Shown here: positions 8,100 to 17,146 of the stretch, in pieces
Position numbering within the stretch: the first letter of the stretch is position 1
Layout of the letters: the number at the start of each line of letters is the position of its first letter
NCBI GenBank assembly: GCA_934561515.1
Contig: CAKTGM010000005.1
Span: forward strand, 1-64,000
Direction of reading: 5' to 3'
Source of the DNA: an uncultured Oscillospiraceae bacterium
Lineage (GTDB): Bacteria > Bacillota > Clostridia > Oscillospirales > Oscillospiraceae
DNA: 64,000 nt
Notes under the pieces: model-generated
What the model was told of the DNA's origin: nothing
The model's database searches: none
What the model saw: only the letters and a program-made list of their open reading frames with translations
Translations under genes and position numbers: made by a program

Positions 8100-8834
8100 A
8101 TGAAAAAGGTGGCGCTTATCACAGGCTCGTCCCGCGGCATTGGCCGCGCGACGGCGTATCAGCTCGCGCACGACGGCTACGCCGTGTGCGTCAATTATTA
8201 CGAAAGAAAGGACAAGGCCGACGAGCTCATCGCGCTGCTGCGCGGCGAGGGCTGCGAGGCCATCGCGGTGCAGGCGGACGTTTCCGTGCGCGCGCAGGTG
8301 AACGACATGGCCGCGCGCTGCGAGCGCGAGCTCGGGCCGGTGACGCTGCTGGTGAACAACGCGGGCGTTGCCGGGCAGGGACTTTTTCAGGACGTGACGG
8401 ACGAGGAGTGGGAGCGCTACTTCGGCGTGAACCTCTGCGGCGCGCGCAATGCGATCCAGGCGGTGCTGCCGCGGATGCTGCACGAAAAGTGCGGCTGCAT
8501 CGTGAATATTTCCTCCATGTGGGGGCAGCACGGCGCATCGTGCGAGGTGACCTATTCCTGCACGAAGCACGCCCTCATCGGCCTCACGCGCTCGCTTGCC
8601 ATGGAGCTTGCGCCGAGCGGCATCCGCGTCAACTGCGTTGCCCCCGGCGTTATTGAGACGGACATGGTCCGGGTGCTGGGCGAGGAGACGATCTGCGATC
8701 TGAGAGAGCAGACGCCGCTCGGGCGCATCGGAAAGCCCGAGGACATTGCCGCGGCGGTGGCGTTCCTTGCCTCCGAAAAGGCCTCGTTCATCACGGGGCA
8801 GGTGCTGGCGGTGGACGGGGCGTTCGTGCTCTGA
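8100..8834 (+). CDS. Short-chain dehydrogenase/reductase (FabG-like)
   Basis: A 244-residue classical SDR with the cofactor motif TGSSRGIG (8-15), NNAG (86-89), and a catalytic triad of Ser138/139, Tyr152 and Lys156 (YSCTK). The family reduces 3-oxoacyl-ACP or related ketones using NAD(P)H. There are no fatty-acid synthesis genes beside it, so the true substrate is unknown. It is monocistronic and converges on dut. Confidence 0.88.
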   Translation: MKKVALITGSSRGIGRATAYQLAHDGYAVCVNYYERKDKADELIALLRGEGCEAIAVQADVSVRAQVNDMAARCERELGPVTLLVNNAGVAGQGLFQDVTDEEWERYFGVNLCGARNAIQAVLPRMLHEKCGCIVNISSMWGQHGASCEVTYSCTKHALIGLTRSLAMELAPSGIRVNCVAPGVIETDMVRVLGEETICDLREQTPLGRIGKPEDIAAAVAFLASEKASFITGQVLAVDGAFVL

Positions 8835-8840
8835 GGCGGC

Positions 8841-9284
8841 TTACCGCCCCGTGCTGCCGAAGCCGCCCTCTCCGCGCATGGTTTCGGAAAGCGCGTCGAC
8901 CTCTTCAAACTCCATCGGGAGGAAGGGCAGCAGCACAAGCTGGGCGATGCGGTCGCCGTGGCGGACGGTGCGCTCCTGCGTGCCGTCGTTGTGCAGGGCG
9001 ATGAAGCACTCGCCGCGATAGTCGCTGTCGATCACGCCGACGCAGTTGGCGGGGCGCAGGTCCTGCTTGCTCGCAAGACCGCTGCGGGCAAAGACCGCGC
9101 CGAACGTACCCTCGGGCAGCGCGAAGGCGAGGCCCGTGCCGAGCTTGACGGTGTGGTGCGGGGGGATGATGACGGCCTCGTCGCCGTCCAGACAGGCGCA
9201 GAGGTCGTAACCGGCGGCAAGGGCGGAGCCGCGCGAGGGAAGAAGCGCGTTTTCGCGGAGCTTTTTGATCTGAACCATGGACAT
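8841..9284 (-). CDS. dut: Deoxyuridine 5'-triphosphate nucleotidohydrolase (dUTPase)
   Basis: A 147-residue trimeric-type dUTPase that hydrolyses dUTP to dUMP, keeping uracil out of DNA and supplying substrate for ThyA. The family motifs are visible: AAGYDLCA, RSGLASK, GVIDSDYRGE and the C-terminal glycine-rich GEGGFGSTGR. The ATG at 9284 is preceded by AAAGGAGG. folA and thyA lie 2.4 kb further on, on the same strand but in a separate unit. Confidence 0.95.
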   Translation of the reverse strand: MSMVQIKKLRENALLPSRGSALAAGYDLCACLDGDEAVIIPPHHTVKLGTGLAFALPEGTFGAVFARSGLASKQDLRPANCVGVIDSDYRGECFIALHNDGTQERTVRHGDRIAQLVLLPFLPMEFEEVDALSETMRGEGGFGSTGR

Positions 9285-9399
9285 GGGGGAATCCTCCTTT
9301 TGTGATCTGCGGCCTATTATACGGGCTGCGGGAGGGAAAAGCAAGCGCGGCGGAACGGAGAAAAAAGGGAACAAATGGCAGAAGAATAAGAATTTTCCC

Positions 9400-9428
9400 T
9401 TGCAAAATGCCCCCCCTTCTGCTATTAT
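9400..9428 (+). promoter_or_regulatory. Promoter of the 257-residue membrane protein gene
   Basis: TTGCAA (9400-9405), a 17-nt spacer and TATTAT (9423-9428). Confidence 0.65.
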
Positions 9429-9497
9429 ACTATGCTGTAGTGTTTCCGCCCGCAAAGGGCGCTTACAAAACGATCACCTTTTTGGAGGCTCGAATAG

Positions 9498-10271
9498 ATG
9501 GCAAAAAACAATAAGCGCACAGAGCGCATGGCCAAGAGCGACCGCAACGTCAACCGCGCAATGATCCTGCTGACGGCCGGTCTGGTGGCTGAATTTTATC
9601 TGCTGATGGTGAACAATTACTTCGTCAAGGGCGCTGTGGGACAGGTCCTGACGATGATGAGCGTGCTGAAGGTCCTCGGGATCGCCGGCGCTGCGGCCTT
9701 CGGCGCGGGGCTTGTGATGTGGATCATGCGCAAAAAGTGGACGCGCTTCGCCCCTGCTGCGCCGTGGCTGCTGTGCGTGGGCTTCTTCCTTGCGATGTCC
9801 TCTGAGCTGATGCTCAATATTTATCCGCAGGGCACGACGGTGATGTGCGTGCTCGTGCCGGTGGCGATGCTGCTGGGCATTGTGTTCCTGCTCTACCCGC
9901 GCGAGTTTTCCTTGCAGGCGCTGGCGCTGACGGCGGCGATGATGGCGATGTACCTCATCCACCGCGGCGGCGGAAGCGATAACTGGAGCGGCCTTGTGAT
10001 CGGGTGCAGCGTTTTTGCGGCGCTTGTGATCGCGGCGCTTGCGATCGCCGTTTGCAAGGCGGGCAAGAACAAGGGCGAGCTTGAAAAGCTCGGCGGTCTT
10101 CGCATCGTGTCGCAGGGCGGCAACTACAAGCTCATCTATGCGGTGCTGGGGCTGTGCCTCGCGGCCATCGTGGTCGCGCTCTTTGCCTCGGGCGTTGCCT
10201 ATTACGGGCTGTGGGTGCTCGCGGCGGCGACCTTCCTGCTCGCGGTGTACTACACCATCAAAATGATGTAA
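9498..10271 (+). CDS. Polytopic membrane protein of unknown function
   Basis: A 257-residue protein with a charged N-terminus (residues 1-20) followed by about seven or eight hydrophobic segments. A short cytoplasmic Lys-rich loop (KAGKNKGELEKLGG) precedes the last two or three helices. No transporter or enzyme signature is recognised. It has its own promoter, a TTTTTGGAGG ribosome binding site and a shared bidirectional terminator. Confidence 0.8.
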   Translation: MAKNNKRTERMAKSDRNVNRAMILLTAGLVAEFYLLMVNNYFVKGAVGQVLTMMSVLKVLGIAGAAAFGAGLVMWIMRKKWTRFAPAAPWLLCVGFFLAMSSELMLNIYPQGTTVMCVLVPVAMLLGIVFLLYPREFSLQALALTAAMMAMYLIHRGGGSDNWSGLVIGCSVFAALVIAALAIAVCKAGKNKGELEKLGGLRIVSQGGNYKLIYAVLGLCLAAIVVALFASGVAYYGLWVLAAATFLLAVYYTIKMM

Positions 10272-10285
10272 GAAAAGCAAAATAA

Positions 10286-10320
10286 AAAGGACGGGTTCAA
10301 AAGAACTCGTCCTTTTTTTG
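10286..10320. terminator. Bidirectional terminator between the membrane protein gene and recR
   Basis: The stem AAAAGGACGGGTTC pairs with GAACTCGTCCTTTT (one G-U pair) around an AAAA loop. There is a T-run on the plus strand and a matching A-run on the other side. Confidence 0.88.
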
Positions 10321-10329
10321 CGTGCATTT

Positions 10330-10929
10330 TCAGATATCGCGGCGGCCTTCGAGCGCGCGCATGAGCGTGGCGTCGTCGGCAAATTCAAGGTGCCCGCCGA
10401 CGGGGATGCCGTAGGCAAGGCGCGTGACGCGCACGCCGAAGGGGCGCAGAAGCCGGGCTAAGTACATGGCCGTCGCCTCGCCCTCGGTGTCGGGATTCGT
10501 CGCCATGATGACCTCTTCAACACCGCCCTGCGCCACGCGGTCCAAAAGCGACTTGATCTCGAGCTCGTCCGGCCCTACGTGGTTCATCGGCGAGATGACG
10601 CCGTGCAGCACATGATAGCGGCCGTTGTACTCGCGCGCGCGCTCGATGGCGACCACGTCGCGCGGGTCGGCGACGACGCAGATGAGGTGCTCGTCGCGCT
10701 TATTGGACGAGCAGATGGGGCATAGGCCGCCATCGGTCAAATTGCGGCAGACGGGGCAGAAGGTGACGGTGCGCTTGGCATCGACGATAGCGTCGGCGAA
10801 GGCCTTGGCCTCATCCTCGGGGAGACTGAGCACGAAAAAGGCGAGGCGCTGGGCGCTCTTGCTGCCGATGCCGGGCAGGCGTGCGAACTGCTCGACGAGC
10901 TTTTCAAGCGCCGCGGGAAAGTATTCCAT
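10330..10929 (-). CDS. recR: Recombination mediator protein RecR
   Basis: A 199-residue DNA repair protein that acts with RecF/RecO to load RecA at gaps. The N-terminal helix-hairpin-helix region (LARLPGIGSKSAQRLA type) is followed by a C4 zinc finger (Cys58, 61, 70, 73) and a Toprim domain (MATNPDTEGEATAMYL). It lies 5 nt downstream of rpe, so the two are co-transcribed. The usual neighbours dnaX and the YbaB-like gene are absent here. Confidence 0.96.
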   Translation of the reverse strand: MEYFPAALEKLVEQFARLPGIGSKSAQRLAFFVLSLPEDEAKAFADAIVDAKRTVTFCPVCRNLTDGGLCPICSSNKRDEHLICVVADPRDVVAIERAREYNGRYHVLHGVISPMNHVGPDELEIKSLLDRVAQGGVEEVIMATNPDTEGEATAMYLARLLRPFGVRVTRLAYGIPVGGHLEFADDATLMRALEGRRDI

Positions 10930-10934
10930 CGGCC

Positions 10935-11582
10935 TTACCCTCTCAGCTCTTTGATCTTGGCGGGAATGTCGGCAGCCTTGTAGACGGCGGAGCCGGCAAC
11001 GAGGACATTCGCGCCCGCCTCGATGCAGGTCCTGCACGTCACGGCGTCCACGCCGCCGTCGACCTCAAGCTCGCAGTCAAGGCTTTTCTCGTCGATATAG
11101 CGGCGAATGGCGGCGACCTTGGGCATCATGTCGGCCATGAACTTCTGCCCGCCGAAGCCCGGCTCAACGGTCATCACGAGCACGATGTCGCATTTATCGA
11201 GGAAGGGAAGCACCGCCTCGGCGCGCGTGTTGGGCTTTAAGACGACGCCGGCCTTCTTGCCCCTGGCGTGGATCTTATCGAGCGCGAGGGAGATCTTTTC
11301 GGGGGTGTCGGCCTCGACATGGCAGGTGACGAGATCCGCGCCCGCGTCGCAGAACTGCTCGACATAGCGCTCGGGCTGCACGATCATCAGGTGTACATCG
11401 ATGGGCAGCGCCGTGCGCTTGCGGATGGACTGGAGCACGGGGATGCCGATGCTGATATTGGGGACGAAGCAGCCGTCCATCACGTCGAAATGGACATAGT
11501 CGGCGGTGGAGATGGCCTCGACGCCCGCGCCGAGCTCTGCAAAGTCGGCGGAGAGAATGGACGGTGCGATCTTGACTGACAT
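10935..11582 (-). CDS. rpe: Ribulose-phosphate 3-epimerase
   Basis: A 215-residue TIM-barrel enzyme that interconverts ribulose 5-phosphate and xylulose 5-phosphate in the pentose phosphate pathway. Motifs include APSILSADF, HFDVMDG, DVHLM, VEPGFGGQKF and the DGGV phosphate site. It is the first gene of the rpe-recR unit. A ribosome binding site (AGGAGGGC) precedes the ATG. Confidence 0.96.
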   Translation of the reverse strand: MSVKIAPSILSADFAELGAGVEAISTADYVHFDVMDGCFVPNISIGIPVLQSIRKRTALPIDVHLMIVQPERYVEQFCDAGADLVTCHVEADTPEKISLALDKIHARGKKAGVVLKPNTRAEAVLPFLDKCDIVLVMTVEPGFGGQKFMADMMPKVAAIRRYIDEKSLDCELEVDGGVDAVTCRTCIEAGANVLVAGSAVYKAADIPAKIKELRG

Positions 11583-11647
11583 GGAAATAGCCCTCCTGCG
11601 AAAAATTCTTATCCTTTATTGTAGCAAAGGGCGTGCGCAAAAGCAAT

Positions 11648-11676
11648 GCAAAAAAAGAGGGGCAGACCCCTCTTTT
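11648..11676 (-). terminator. Terminator after folA
   Basis: AAAAGAGGGG and CCCCTCTTTT arms around a short loop, followed by a T-run on the minus strand. Confidence 0.88.
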
Positions 11677-11687
11677 CTCATTGCGGC

Positions 11688-12161
11688 TTAATTGCGGACA
11701 TAGTCGACGAACCGGAACTTGAGGCCGTTTTCCTCAAGCATCTCGCTCTCGTGCTCGACGCGCCAGTCGGGGCTGTTGTCGAGGCAGGGGAAGAAGCTGT
11801 CGGCGTCCGCCGGGGCGTATACCTTGGTGACGCAGACGCGCTCGCAGTGGTCGAGCAGGGCCATGTAGACGCTCGCCCCGCCGATGACGAGGGCGTCGTC
11901 CCCGCCAAGGGCGAGGGCTTCGTCGAAGGAGTGGACGATCTCCGCGCCGGGGATGCTGCGCTCGCGGTGGGTGAGGACGATGTTGCGGCGGTCCTTGAGC
12001 GGCTTTCCGCCGGGGAAGGTATCGAGCGTTTTGCGCCCGAGAATGACGGTTTTACCGACGGTGAGCGACTTGAAGCGCTTGAGATCGGCGGAGATGTGGA
12101 ACAGCAGCGCGCCTTCGCGGCCGATGCCCCAGTTTTGGGATACGCAGACGATTGCAGTCAT
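11688..12161 (-). CDS. folA: Dihydrofolate reductase
   Basis: A 157-residue enzyme that reduces dihydrofolate to tetrahydrofolate with NADPH. Family signatures are the N-terminal VSQNWGIGREGALLFHISADLKRF-type region, VILGRKTLDTFPGGKPL and VIGGASVY. It lies 51 nt downstream of thyA, whose reaction produces dihydrofolate, so the pair forms the thymidylate cycle. Confidence 0.95.
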   Translation of the reverse strand: MTAIVCVSQNWGIGREGALLFHISADLKRFKSLTVGKTVILGRKTLDTFPGGKPLKDRRNIVLTHRERSIPGAEIVHSFDEALALGGDDALVIGGASVYMALLDHCERVCVTKVYAPADADSFFPCLDNSPDWRVEHESEMLEENGLKFRFVDYVRN

Positions 12162-12212
12162 ATTTGTATTGCTCCAGACTTTCTAAAGTGTTTTTTGTCC
12201 GGCAGGGATGCG

Positions 12213-13043
12213 TCAGATGGCGATGGGGATCGTTTCTTCAAAGGGGCTGTATTCGTAGCCCTCAAGATGGACGCTGTCGGGCGTGAAGGCATAGAAATCC
12301 GTGACGGCGGGGTCGAGACGGAACTTCGGCGCGGGATGCTCGGGCTCGGCGAGCATCCGCTCGATGATGGGGATGTGGCGGTCGTAGATGTGCGCGTCGG
12401 CGATGACATGGACAAGCTCGCCCGCCCTGAGACCGGAGACCTGCGCGAGCATATGCACGAGCACGGCGTACTGGCAGACGTTCCAGTTGTTGGCCGCGAG
12501 CATATCCTGACTGCGCTGGTTCAAAATGGCGTTCAGCGTGCCGTTCGAGACGTTGAAGGTCATGGAATAGGCGCAGGGGTAGAGGTGCATCTCGTGCAGG
12601 TCCTCGAAGTTGTAGAGATTCGTGAGGATGCGGCGGGAGGCGGGGTTGTGCTTGAGATCGTAGAGCACGCGGTCGACCTGATCGAACAGGCCCTCCCTGT
12701 ATTGGTGCTTTATACCGAGCTGGTAGCCGTAGGCCTTGCCGATGGAGCCGGTCTCGTCGGCCCAGGCGTCCCAGATGTGGGAGGAGAGGTCGCGGACGTT
12801 GTTCGACTTCTTCTGCCAGATCCAGAGAAGCTCGTCCACCGCGCTTTTCAGGTAGGTGCGGCGGAGCGTGAGGATGGGGAATTCCTGTTGTAAGTCGTAG
12901 CGGTTGACAAGGCCGAAGGCCTTGATCGTGTGGGCGGGGGCGCCGTCGTCCCAATGAGGGCGGACGGCGAGATCGTCGTCTCGCACGCCGTTTTGCAGAA
13001 TGTGGAGACAGTTGGCGCGGAAGACCTGATCGGCGTAGCTCAT
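12213..13043 (-). CDS. thyA: Thymidylate synthase
   Basis: A 276-residue ThyA enzyme that methylates dUMP to dTMP using methylenetetrahydrofolate. The catalytic cysteine is Cys157 in the YPCAYSM context; LNQRSQDMLAANNWNVCQYA contains the conserved dUMP- and folate-binding residues. Its length is near that of E. coli ThyA. The ATG at 13043 follows a GGAGGCTCC-type site. The gene lies 10 nt after the racemase gene and probably shares its transcript. Confidence 0.96.
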   Translation of the reverse strand: MSYADQVFRANCLHILQNGVRDDDLAVRPHWDDGAPAHTIKAFGLVNRYDLQQEFPILTLRRTYLKSAVDELLWIWQKKSNNVRDLSSHIWDAWADETGSIGKAYGYQLGIKHQYREGLFDQVDRVLYDLKHNPASRRILTNLYNFEDLHEMHLYPCAYSMTFNVSNGTLNAILNQRSQDMLAANNWNVCQYAVLVHMLAQVSGLRAGELVHVIADAHIYDRHIPIIERMLAEPEHPAPKFRLDPAVTDFYAFTPDSVHLEGYEYSPFEETIPIAI

Positions 13044-13053
13044 GGGAGCCTCC

Positions 13054-13758
13054 TTATTTGGTTTCGTAACCCGCGGCGCGGATGGCGGCAAGCGCCAGCT
13101 CAAGCGTGGGGTCGATCTTGGGATAACCCAGACGGTAAATGTCGAACGCGGGGGGCAGCTCCGTGCAGCCGAGGATGAGCATTTCGGCTCCGCGGTCGAA
13201 CAGGCGCAGGCAGGCTCTGCGGAAGGCGGAGACATCGTGCGTGAGGTTGCCTGCCTTGACGCCATTGTAGATGGTATCCATGATGGCGGCCTGATCGGCC
13301 TCGTTCTCGGGGGTGAGAAGCTCGATGCCGCTGCCCTCGAAGGTGTGCTGGTAGATGCCGGTCTGCACGGTGCCGTCGGTGGCGAGAAGGCCGGCGCACT
13401 TGACGCCGCGGTCCCTGAGCGCATCGCGCGTGATGGCGACCATGTGAAGCAGGGGGACGGAAACGCTCGCGGCAACGGCATCGTAAAAGCAGTGCGCGGT
13501 GTTGCAGGGCATGATGAGAAGCTCCGCGCCGATGGACTGGAGGCGCTGGGCGCTGCGGATCATTTCGGGCACGGGGTCCTCGCCGCCGTGCAGGAGCGCG
13601 GCGGTGCGGTCGGCAATGCGCGTGTTGGAGTCGATGCACACGCGGGGGTGCGCCTGATCGCAGGGAGCGGCGGTGTGCAGGGTGATTTTGCGAAAAAGGT
13701 CAGCCGTGGCGAGCGGGCCCATGCCGCCGATGATGCCGATGACCTTCTTCTTACTCAT
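13054..13758 (-). CDS. Aspartate/glutamate racemase family protein
   Basis: A 234-residue cofactor-independent racemase with the two catalytic cysteines in place, Cys85 (MPCNTAH) and Cys198 (LGCTE), and the N-terminal [11 protein letters not shown] signature. By family it interconverts D- and L-aspartate or glutamate; the acid used is not settled by sequence. Its ATG at 13758 overlaps the end of the upstream phosphorylase gene by 8 nt, showing translational coupling. Confidence 0.88.
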   Translation of the reverse strand: MSKKKVIGIIGGMGPLATADLFRKITLHTAAPCDQAHPRVCIDSNTRIADRTAALLHGGEDPVPEMIRSAQRLQSIGAELLIMPCNTAHCFYDAVAASVSVPLLHMVAITRDALRDRGVKCAGLLATDGTVQTGIYQHTFEGSGIELLTPENEADQAAIMDTIYNGVKAGNLTHDVSAFRRACLRLFDRGAEMLILGCTELPPAFDIYRLGYPKIDPTLELALAAIRAAGYETK

Positions 13759-14581
13759 GGAGAAGTCCTCCTTCCTTTTTTTCGAGCAGCTTCTGCGCGT
13801 TTTCGGGCAGGGCGGCAAGCTCGCGGTCGCGCAGGATGATGCGCTTGAGGCCTTCAACGGCGACTTTGACGGAGGCGGAGGTGTCCTCGCTCATGCGCTG
13901 GTCGAGGCCGGCCTTCTCGCGCTCCTGATTCCACACGACATGGAAGCAGGAGCCGCAGCGGCAGCCGAGCGCGGCGGCGACGACGAACATCGCGGCGGAT
14001 TCCATCTCGCTTGCCTTGACGCCGAGGCGCTTCCAGCTCTCCCACTTCTGAAGGAGCTCGTAGTAGACGGGGCTCTTTTCGGGGCTGTGCTGGCCGTAGA
14101 AGCTGTCCTTGCACTGCACAACGCCGGTGTGCGTCGGGTAGCCGAGGGCAAGGGAGGCCTCGCGCAGAGCGAGGGTGATGTCAAAGTCGGCGACGGAGGG
14201 GAACTCGATGGGCGCATACTCGCGCGAGGTGTGCTCGAAGCGGATGGCGCCGGTGGCGACGACAATATCGCCGGACTGGACGGAAAGGTCGATGCCGCCG
14301 CAGGTGCCGGTGCGGATGAAGGTATCCGCCCCGAGCTGGTGCAGCTCCTCCATGGCGATGGCGGCGGAGGGGCCGCCGATGCCGGTGGAGCAGACGGAGA
14401 CTTTCTCTCCGAGGAGAGTGCCGGTGTAGGTGGTGTACTCGCGGTTTTGCGCGATGAGGCGGGCATCGTCGAAAAGGGCGGCGATGGAGGGGCAGCGGCC
14501 GGGGTCGCCGGGCATGATGACATAGCGGCCGACCTCGCCCGCGGCGCAGTGGATATGGTAGAGTCGTTCCAGTTCGTGCAT
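13751..14581 (-). CDS. udp: Nucleoside phosphorylase, uridine phosphorylase-like
   Basis: A 276-residue PNP/UDP-family enzyme. Visible family features are VIMPGDPGR (phosphate site), [26 protein letters not shown], and [12 protein letters not shown] (ribose site Glu-Met-Glu). It probably cleaves uridine to uracil and ribose 1-phosphate. Purine specificity is less likely because a separate deoD is present at 54 kb. It is the first gene of a unit with the racemase and thyA. Confidence 0.85.
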   Translation of the reverse strand: MHELERLYHIHCAAGEVGRYVIMPGDPGRCPSIAALFDDARLIAQNREYTTYTGTLLGEKVSVCSTGIGGPSAAIAMEELHQLGADTFIRTGTCGGIDLSVQSGDIVVATGAIRFEHTSREYAPIEFPSVADFDITLALREASLALGYPTHTGVVQCKDSFYGQHSPEKSPVYYELLQKWESWKRLGVKASEMESAAMFVVAAALGCRCGSCFHVVWNQEREKAGLDQRMSEDTSASVKVAVEGLKRIILRDRELAALPENAQKLLEKKEGGLLHE

Positions 14582-14680
14582 GATGAAAGCGCTCCTTATC
14601 TATCAGATTTTTTAAAAATTATATCAGATGCGCGGGAGGTGTGCAATGGGGCAGAAGGAAAGATATGAGAGAATATGCGC

Positions 14681-14709
14681 TTGAAGTTTGTGCGCATGGC
14701 AATTATAAT
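14681..14709 (+). promoter_or_regulatory. Promoter of the HAD phosphatase gene
   Basis: TTGAAG (14681-14686), a 17-nt spacer and a perfect TATAAT (14704-14709). Confidence 0.75.
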
Positions 14710-14750
14710 GGGTCCGAAAATGCAAAAAAACAGGAAACGAGGAAAACGCG

Positions 14751-15404
14751 ATGGCATACAGGACGGTACTTTTTGACATGGACGGCACGCTGCTCGACAC
14801 GCTCGAGGATCTGCGCGAGAGCACGAACCATGTGCTCAGAGAGCTGGGACATCCCGAAAGGAGCCTTGAAGAAGTACGGCGCTTTGTGGGAAACGGGGCG
14901 GAGATGCTGATCCGCCGCGCGGTGCCTGAAGGCACGGGCGAGGAGGAGATCTTGCGGGCGCTCGGAATGTTCCGGAGCTATTATGCGGCGCACTGCAAGG
15001 AGAAGACCAGGGTCTACGACGGGATGCTCGCGCTGCTGGATGCGCTGCGCGCGCGGGGGATCAAAACGGCGGTGGTTTCGAACAAGCCGGACGAGGCGGT
15101 GAAAAAGCTGAGCGAGGAATACTTCGGCGGCCGGATGGACTACGCCGTGGGCGCGAAGGACGGCAGGCGCTGCAAGCCGTATCCCGACATGGTGGACGCG
15201 GCGCTCGAAGCGCTGGGCGAAACGCGCGAGGGTGCGGTGTACATCGGAGACTCCGAGGTGGACGTACAGACGGGGCTGAACGCGGGGCTGCCGGTCATCG
15301 CGGTGAGCTGGGGCTTCCGCTCGCGCGAGACGATCGCCGAGGCCGGCGCGACGGTCATTGCGGACGATGCGGCGGCGCTTGCGAAGCTGCTGCTCGGAGA
15401 ATAA
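14751..15404 (+). CDS. HAD-family phosphatase (phosphoglycolate phosphatase / PpaX-like)
   Basis: A 217-residue HAD hydrolase. Motif I is FDMDGTLLDT near residue 8, motif II lies in VVSNKPDEAV, and motif IV is VYIGDSEVDVQTG. A small helical cap separates motifs I and II. The family dephosphorylates phosphoglycolate, pyrophosphate or similar small substrates; which one cannot be told here. It is monocistronic and is the last host gene before the phage-like cluster. Confidence 0.88.
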   Translation: MAYRTVLFDMDGTLLDTLEDLRESTNHVLRELGHPERSLEEVRRFVGNGAEMLIRRAVPEGTGEEEILRALGMFRSYYAAHCKEKTRVYDGMLALLDALRARGIKTAVVSNKPDEAVKKLSEEYFGGRMDYAVGAKDGRRCKPYPDMVDAALEALGETREGAVYIGDSEVDVQTGLNAGLPVIAVSWGFRSRETIAEAGATVIADDAAALAKLLLGE

Positions 15405-15424
15405 GAAGAATAAGACGAAACGGG

Positions 15425-15462
15425 GCGGACCGCCTGAAAAAAGCGGTCCGCTCTTATTTTTT
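15425..15462 (+). terminator. Terminator after the HAD phosphatase gene
   Basis: The 9-bp arms GCGGACCGC and GCGGTCCGC are followed by TTATTTTTTT. This closes the host unit before the phage-like genes. Confidence 0.92.
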
Positions 15463-15556
15463 TGCCCAAAAACGCAGGGGCGTGCACCAAAACGTGCAAC
15501 AAAGCGGGGCGTGCGCGCTGGGAGTGAACAGAGAAATGCGGAATGGGGGGGATACG

Positions 15557-15871
15557 ATGGCGAAGAAGGAGCTGCGGCGCGAGGACGTGATCGAGGCGCT
15601 TTCGAAGATCGCCTTCGGCAAGGCGAACCACGGCGTGGAGCTGCTGTACCTGGAAAAAGTGACGCCGCAGCGGGTGCAGCGCATGGACCTTTCGGCGGTG
15701 TCGGAGATCAGGCGGGGCGCGAACGGCACGGTGGAGGTGAAATTCGTTGACCGCGTGAAGGCGCTGGGCGTGCTCTACGAAATGCTCGGCAGCGGCGGCG
15801 AGGACGAGACGGAGGAATTCCTGCAGGCGCTGGAGCGGGCGGGGGAGGAGCGAGACGATTGGCAGGCGTAA
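15557..15871 (+). CDS. Phage terminase small subunit (PBSX XtmA-like)
   Basis: A 104-residue protein with the typical small-terminase layout: an N-terminal helical DNA-recognition part (EDVIEALSKIAFGKANHGVELLYLE) and a C-terminal part (VSEIRRGANGTVEVKFVDRVKALGVLYEML). It would select DNA for packaging with the large subunit. It overlaps the next gene by 13 nt. I use the ATG at 15557 (MAKKELRRED); an ATG at 15536 is also possible and has a GGGAG site. It is the first gene of the cluster. Confidence 0.8.
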   Translation: MAKKELRREDVIEALSKIAFGKANHGVELLYLEKVTPQRVQRMDLSAVSEIRRGANGTVEVKFVDRVKALGVLYEMLGSGGEDETEEFLQALERAGEERDDWQA

Positions 15872-17121
15872 AGAAATTCTCCGCCAAGCAGAAGATAGCG
15901 ATGACCTGGTGGGCGAGAGAAAAGTACCGGCGGTTTGACGCGATCATCTGCGACGGGGCGGTGCGCAGCGGGAAGACGCTCTCGATGGGCATCGGCTTTT
16001 TCCTCTGGGCGATGAGGCGCTTCGATGAGCGGCAGTTCGCCCTGTGCGGGAAGACGATCGTATCGCTGCGGCGCAACGTGCTGCATGAAATTCTGCCGTG
16101 GCTCGGCGCGCTGGGCTTTCGCTGCGAGGAAAAGCGCAGCGAAAACCTGCTGATCGTGCGCTGCGGGGGACGGGAGAACCGCTTTTATCTCTTCGGCGGG
16201 CGCGACGAGGGGAGCGCGGCGCTCATCCAGGGCATCACGCTCGCGGGCGTGCTCTTCGACGAGGCGGCGCTGATGCCGCGCTCCTTTGTGGAGCAGGCGA
16301 GCGCGCGATGCAGCGTATCGGGAAGCAGGCTGTGGTTCAACTGCAACCCCGAGGGGTCGCAGCACTGGTTTTACCGCGAGTGGATCCTGCGCGCGGAGGA
16401 GCGCGGGGCGCTCTACCTGCACTTTACGATGGAGGACAATCCATCGCTCTCGCCGCGCATCCGCGCACGCTACGAAAAGGCCTACAGCGGGACCTTCTAC
16501 CGCCGCTTTGTGCTGGGCGAGTGGACGGCGGCCAAGGGACTCATCTACGACTTTTTTACGCCCGGGGAGTATTGCGCGAGCGTGCCGGAGAAGCCGTGGG
16601 AGCGGGTGCGGGTATCCGTTGACTACGGGACGGTGAACCCGATGAGCTTCGGGCTGTGGGCGCTGAGAGGCGGCGTGTGGTACCGCGTGAAGGAATACTA
16701 CTACGACGCGCGGAGGGAGGGCAGGCAGAAGACGGACGCGGAGTATCTCGAGGATCTCAGGCGCTTTACCGAGGGGGAGAGGGTGGAAAAGGTCATCGTC
16801 GACCCGTCGGCGGCGAGCTTCATCGAGGCGGTGAAGCGCGCGGGCTACCCGGTGAGCCGGGCGGACAACAACGTGGCCGATGGGCTGCGGGTGACGGCGG
16901 ACCTTCTCAAGAGGCGGAAGATCGTGATCTGCGAGGGCTGCGAAAACAGCCTCAAAGAGATCGCACAGTACTGCTGGGAGGACGGCGGCGCGGGACGCGA
17001 CAGGCCGAGAAAGGAAAAGGACCACGCGATGGACGAGATGCGGTATTTCGCCATGTCGGTCGCGGGGAGAGGACGCGGCGGCGCGATCGCGCTGCGCGCG
17101 GTGGAGCGCAGGGCGCGCTGA
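15859..17121 (+). CDS. Phage terminase large subunit (PBSX XtmB-like)
   Basis: A 420-residue packaging motor. The ATPase Walker A is GAVRSGKT (about residues 33-40) and the Walker B region is GVLFDEAALM. The C-terminal nuclease part contains VSVDYGTVNP, VIVDPSAASF and DEMRYFAMS with plausible metal-binding aspartates. Translation starts at a TTG at 15859 preceded by GGAGGAGCG, inside the small-subunit gene. The protein is full length with no visible damage. Confidence 0.92.
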   Translation: MAGVKKFSAKQKIAMTWWAREKYRRFDAIICDGAVRSGKTLSMGIGFFLWAMRRFDERQFALCGKTIVSLRRNVLHEILPWLGALGFRCEEKRSENLLIVRCGGRENRFYLFGGRDEGSAALIQGITLAGVLFDEAALMPRSFVEQASARCSVSGSRLWFNCNPEGSQHWFYREWILRAEERGALYLHFTMEDNPSLSPRIRARYEKAYSGTFYRRFVLGEWTAAKGLIYDFFTPGEYCASVPEKPWERVRVSVDYGTVNPMSFGLWALRGGVWYRVKEYYYDARREGRQKTDAEYLEDLRRFTEGERVEKVIVDPSAASFIEAVKRAGYPVSRADNNVADGLRVTADLLKRRKIVICEGCENSLKEIAQYCWEDGGAGRDRPRKEKDHAMDEMRYFAMSVAGRGRGGAIALRAVERRAR

Positions 17122-17146
17122 AGAAAACGAAAAGGAGAGGGCGAAG

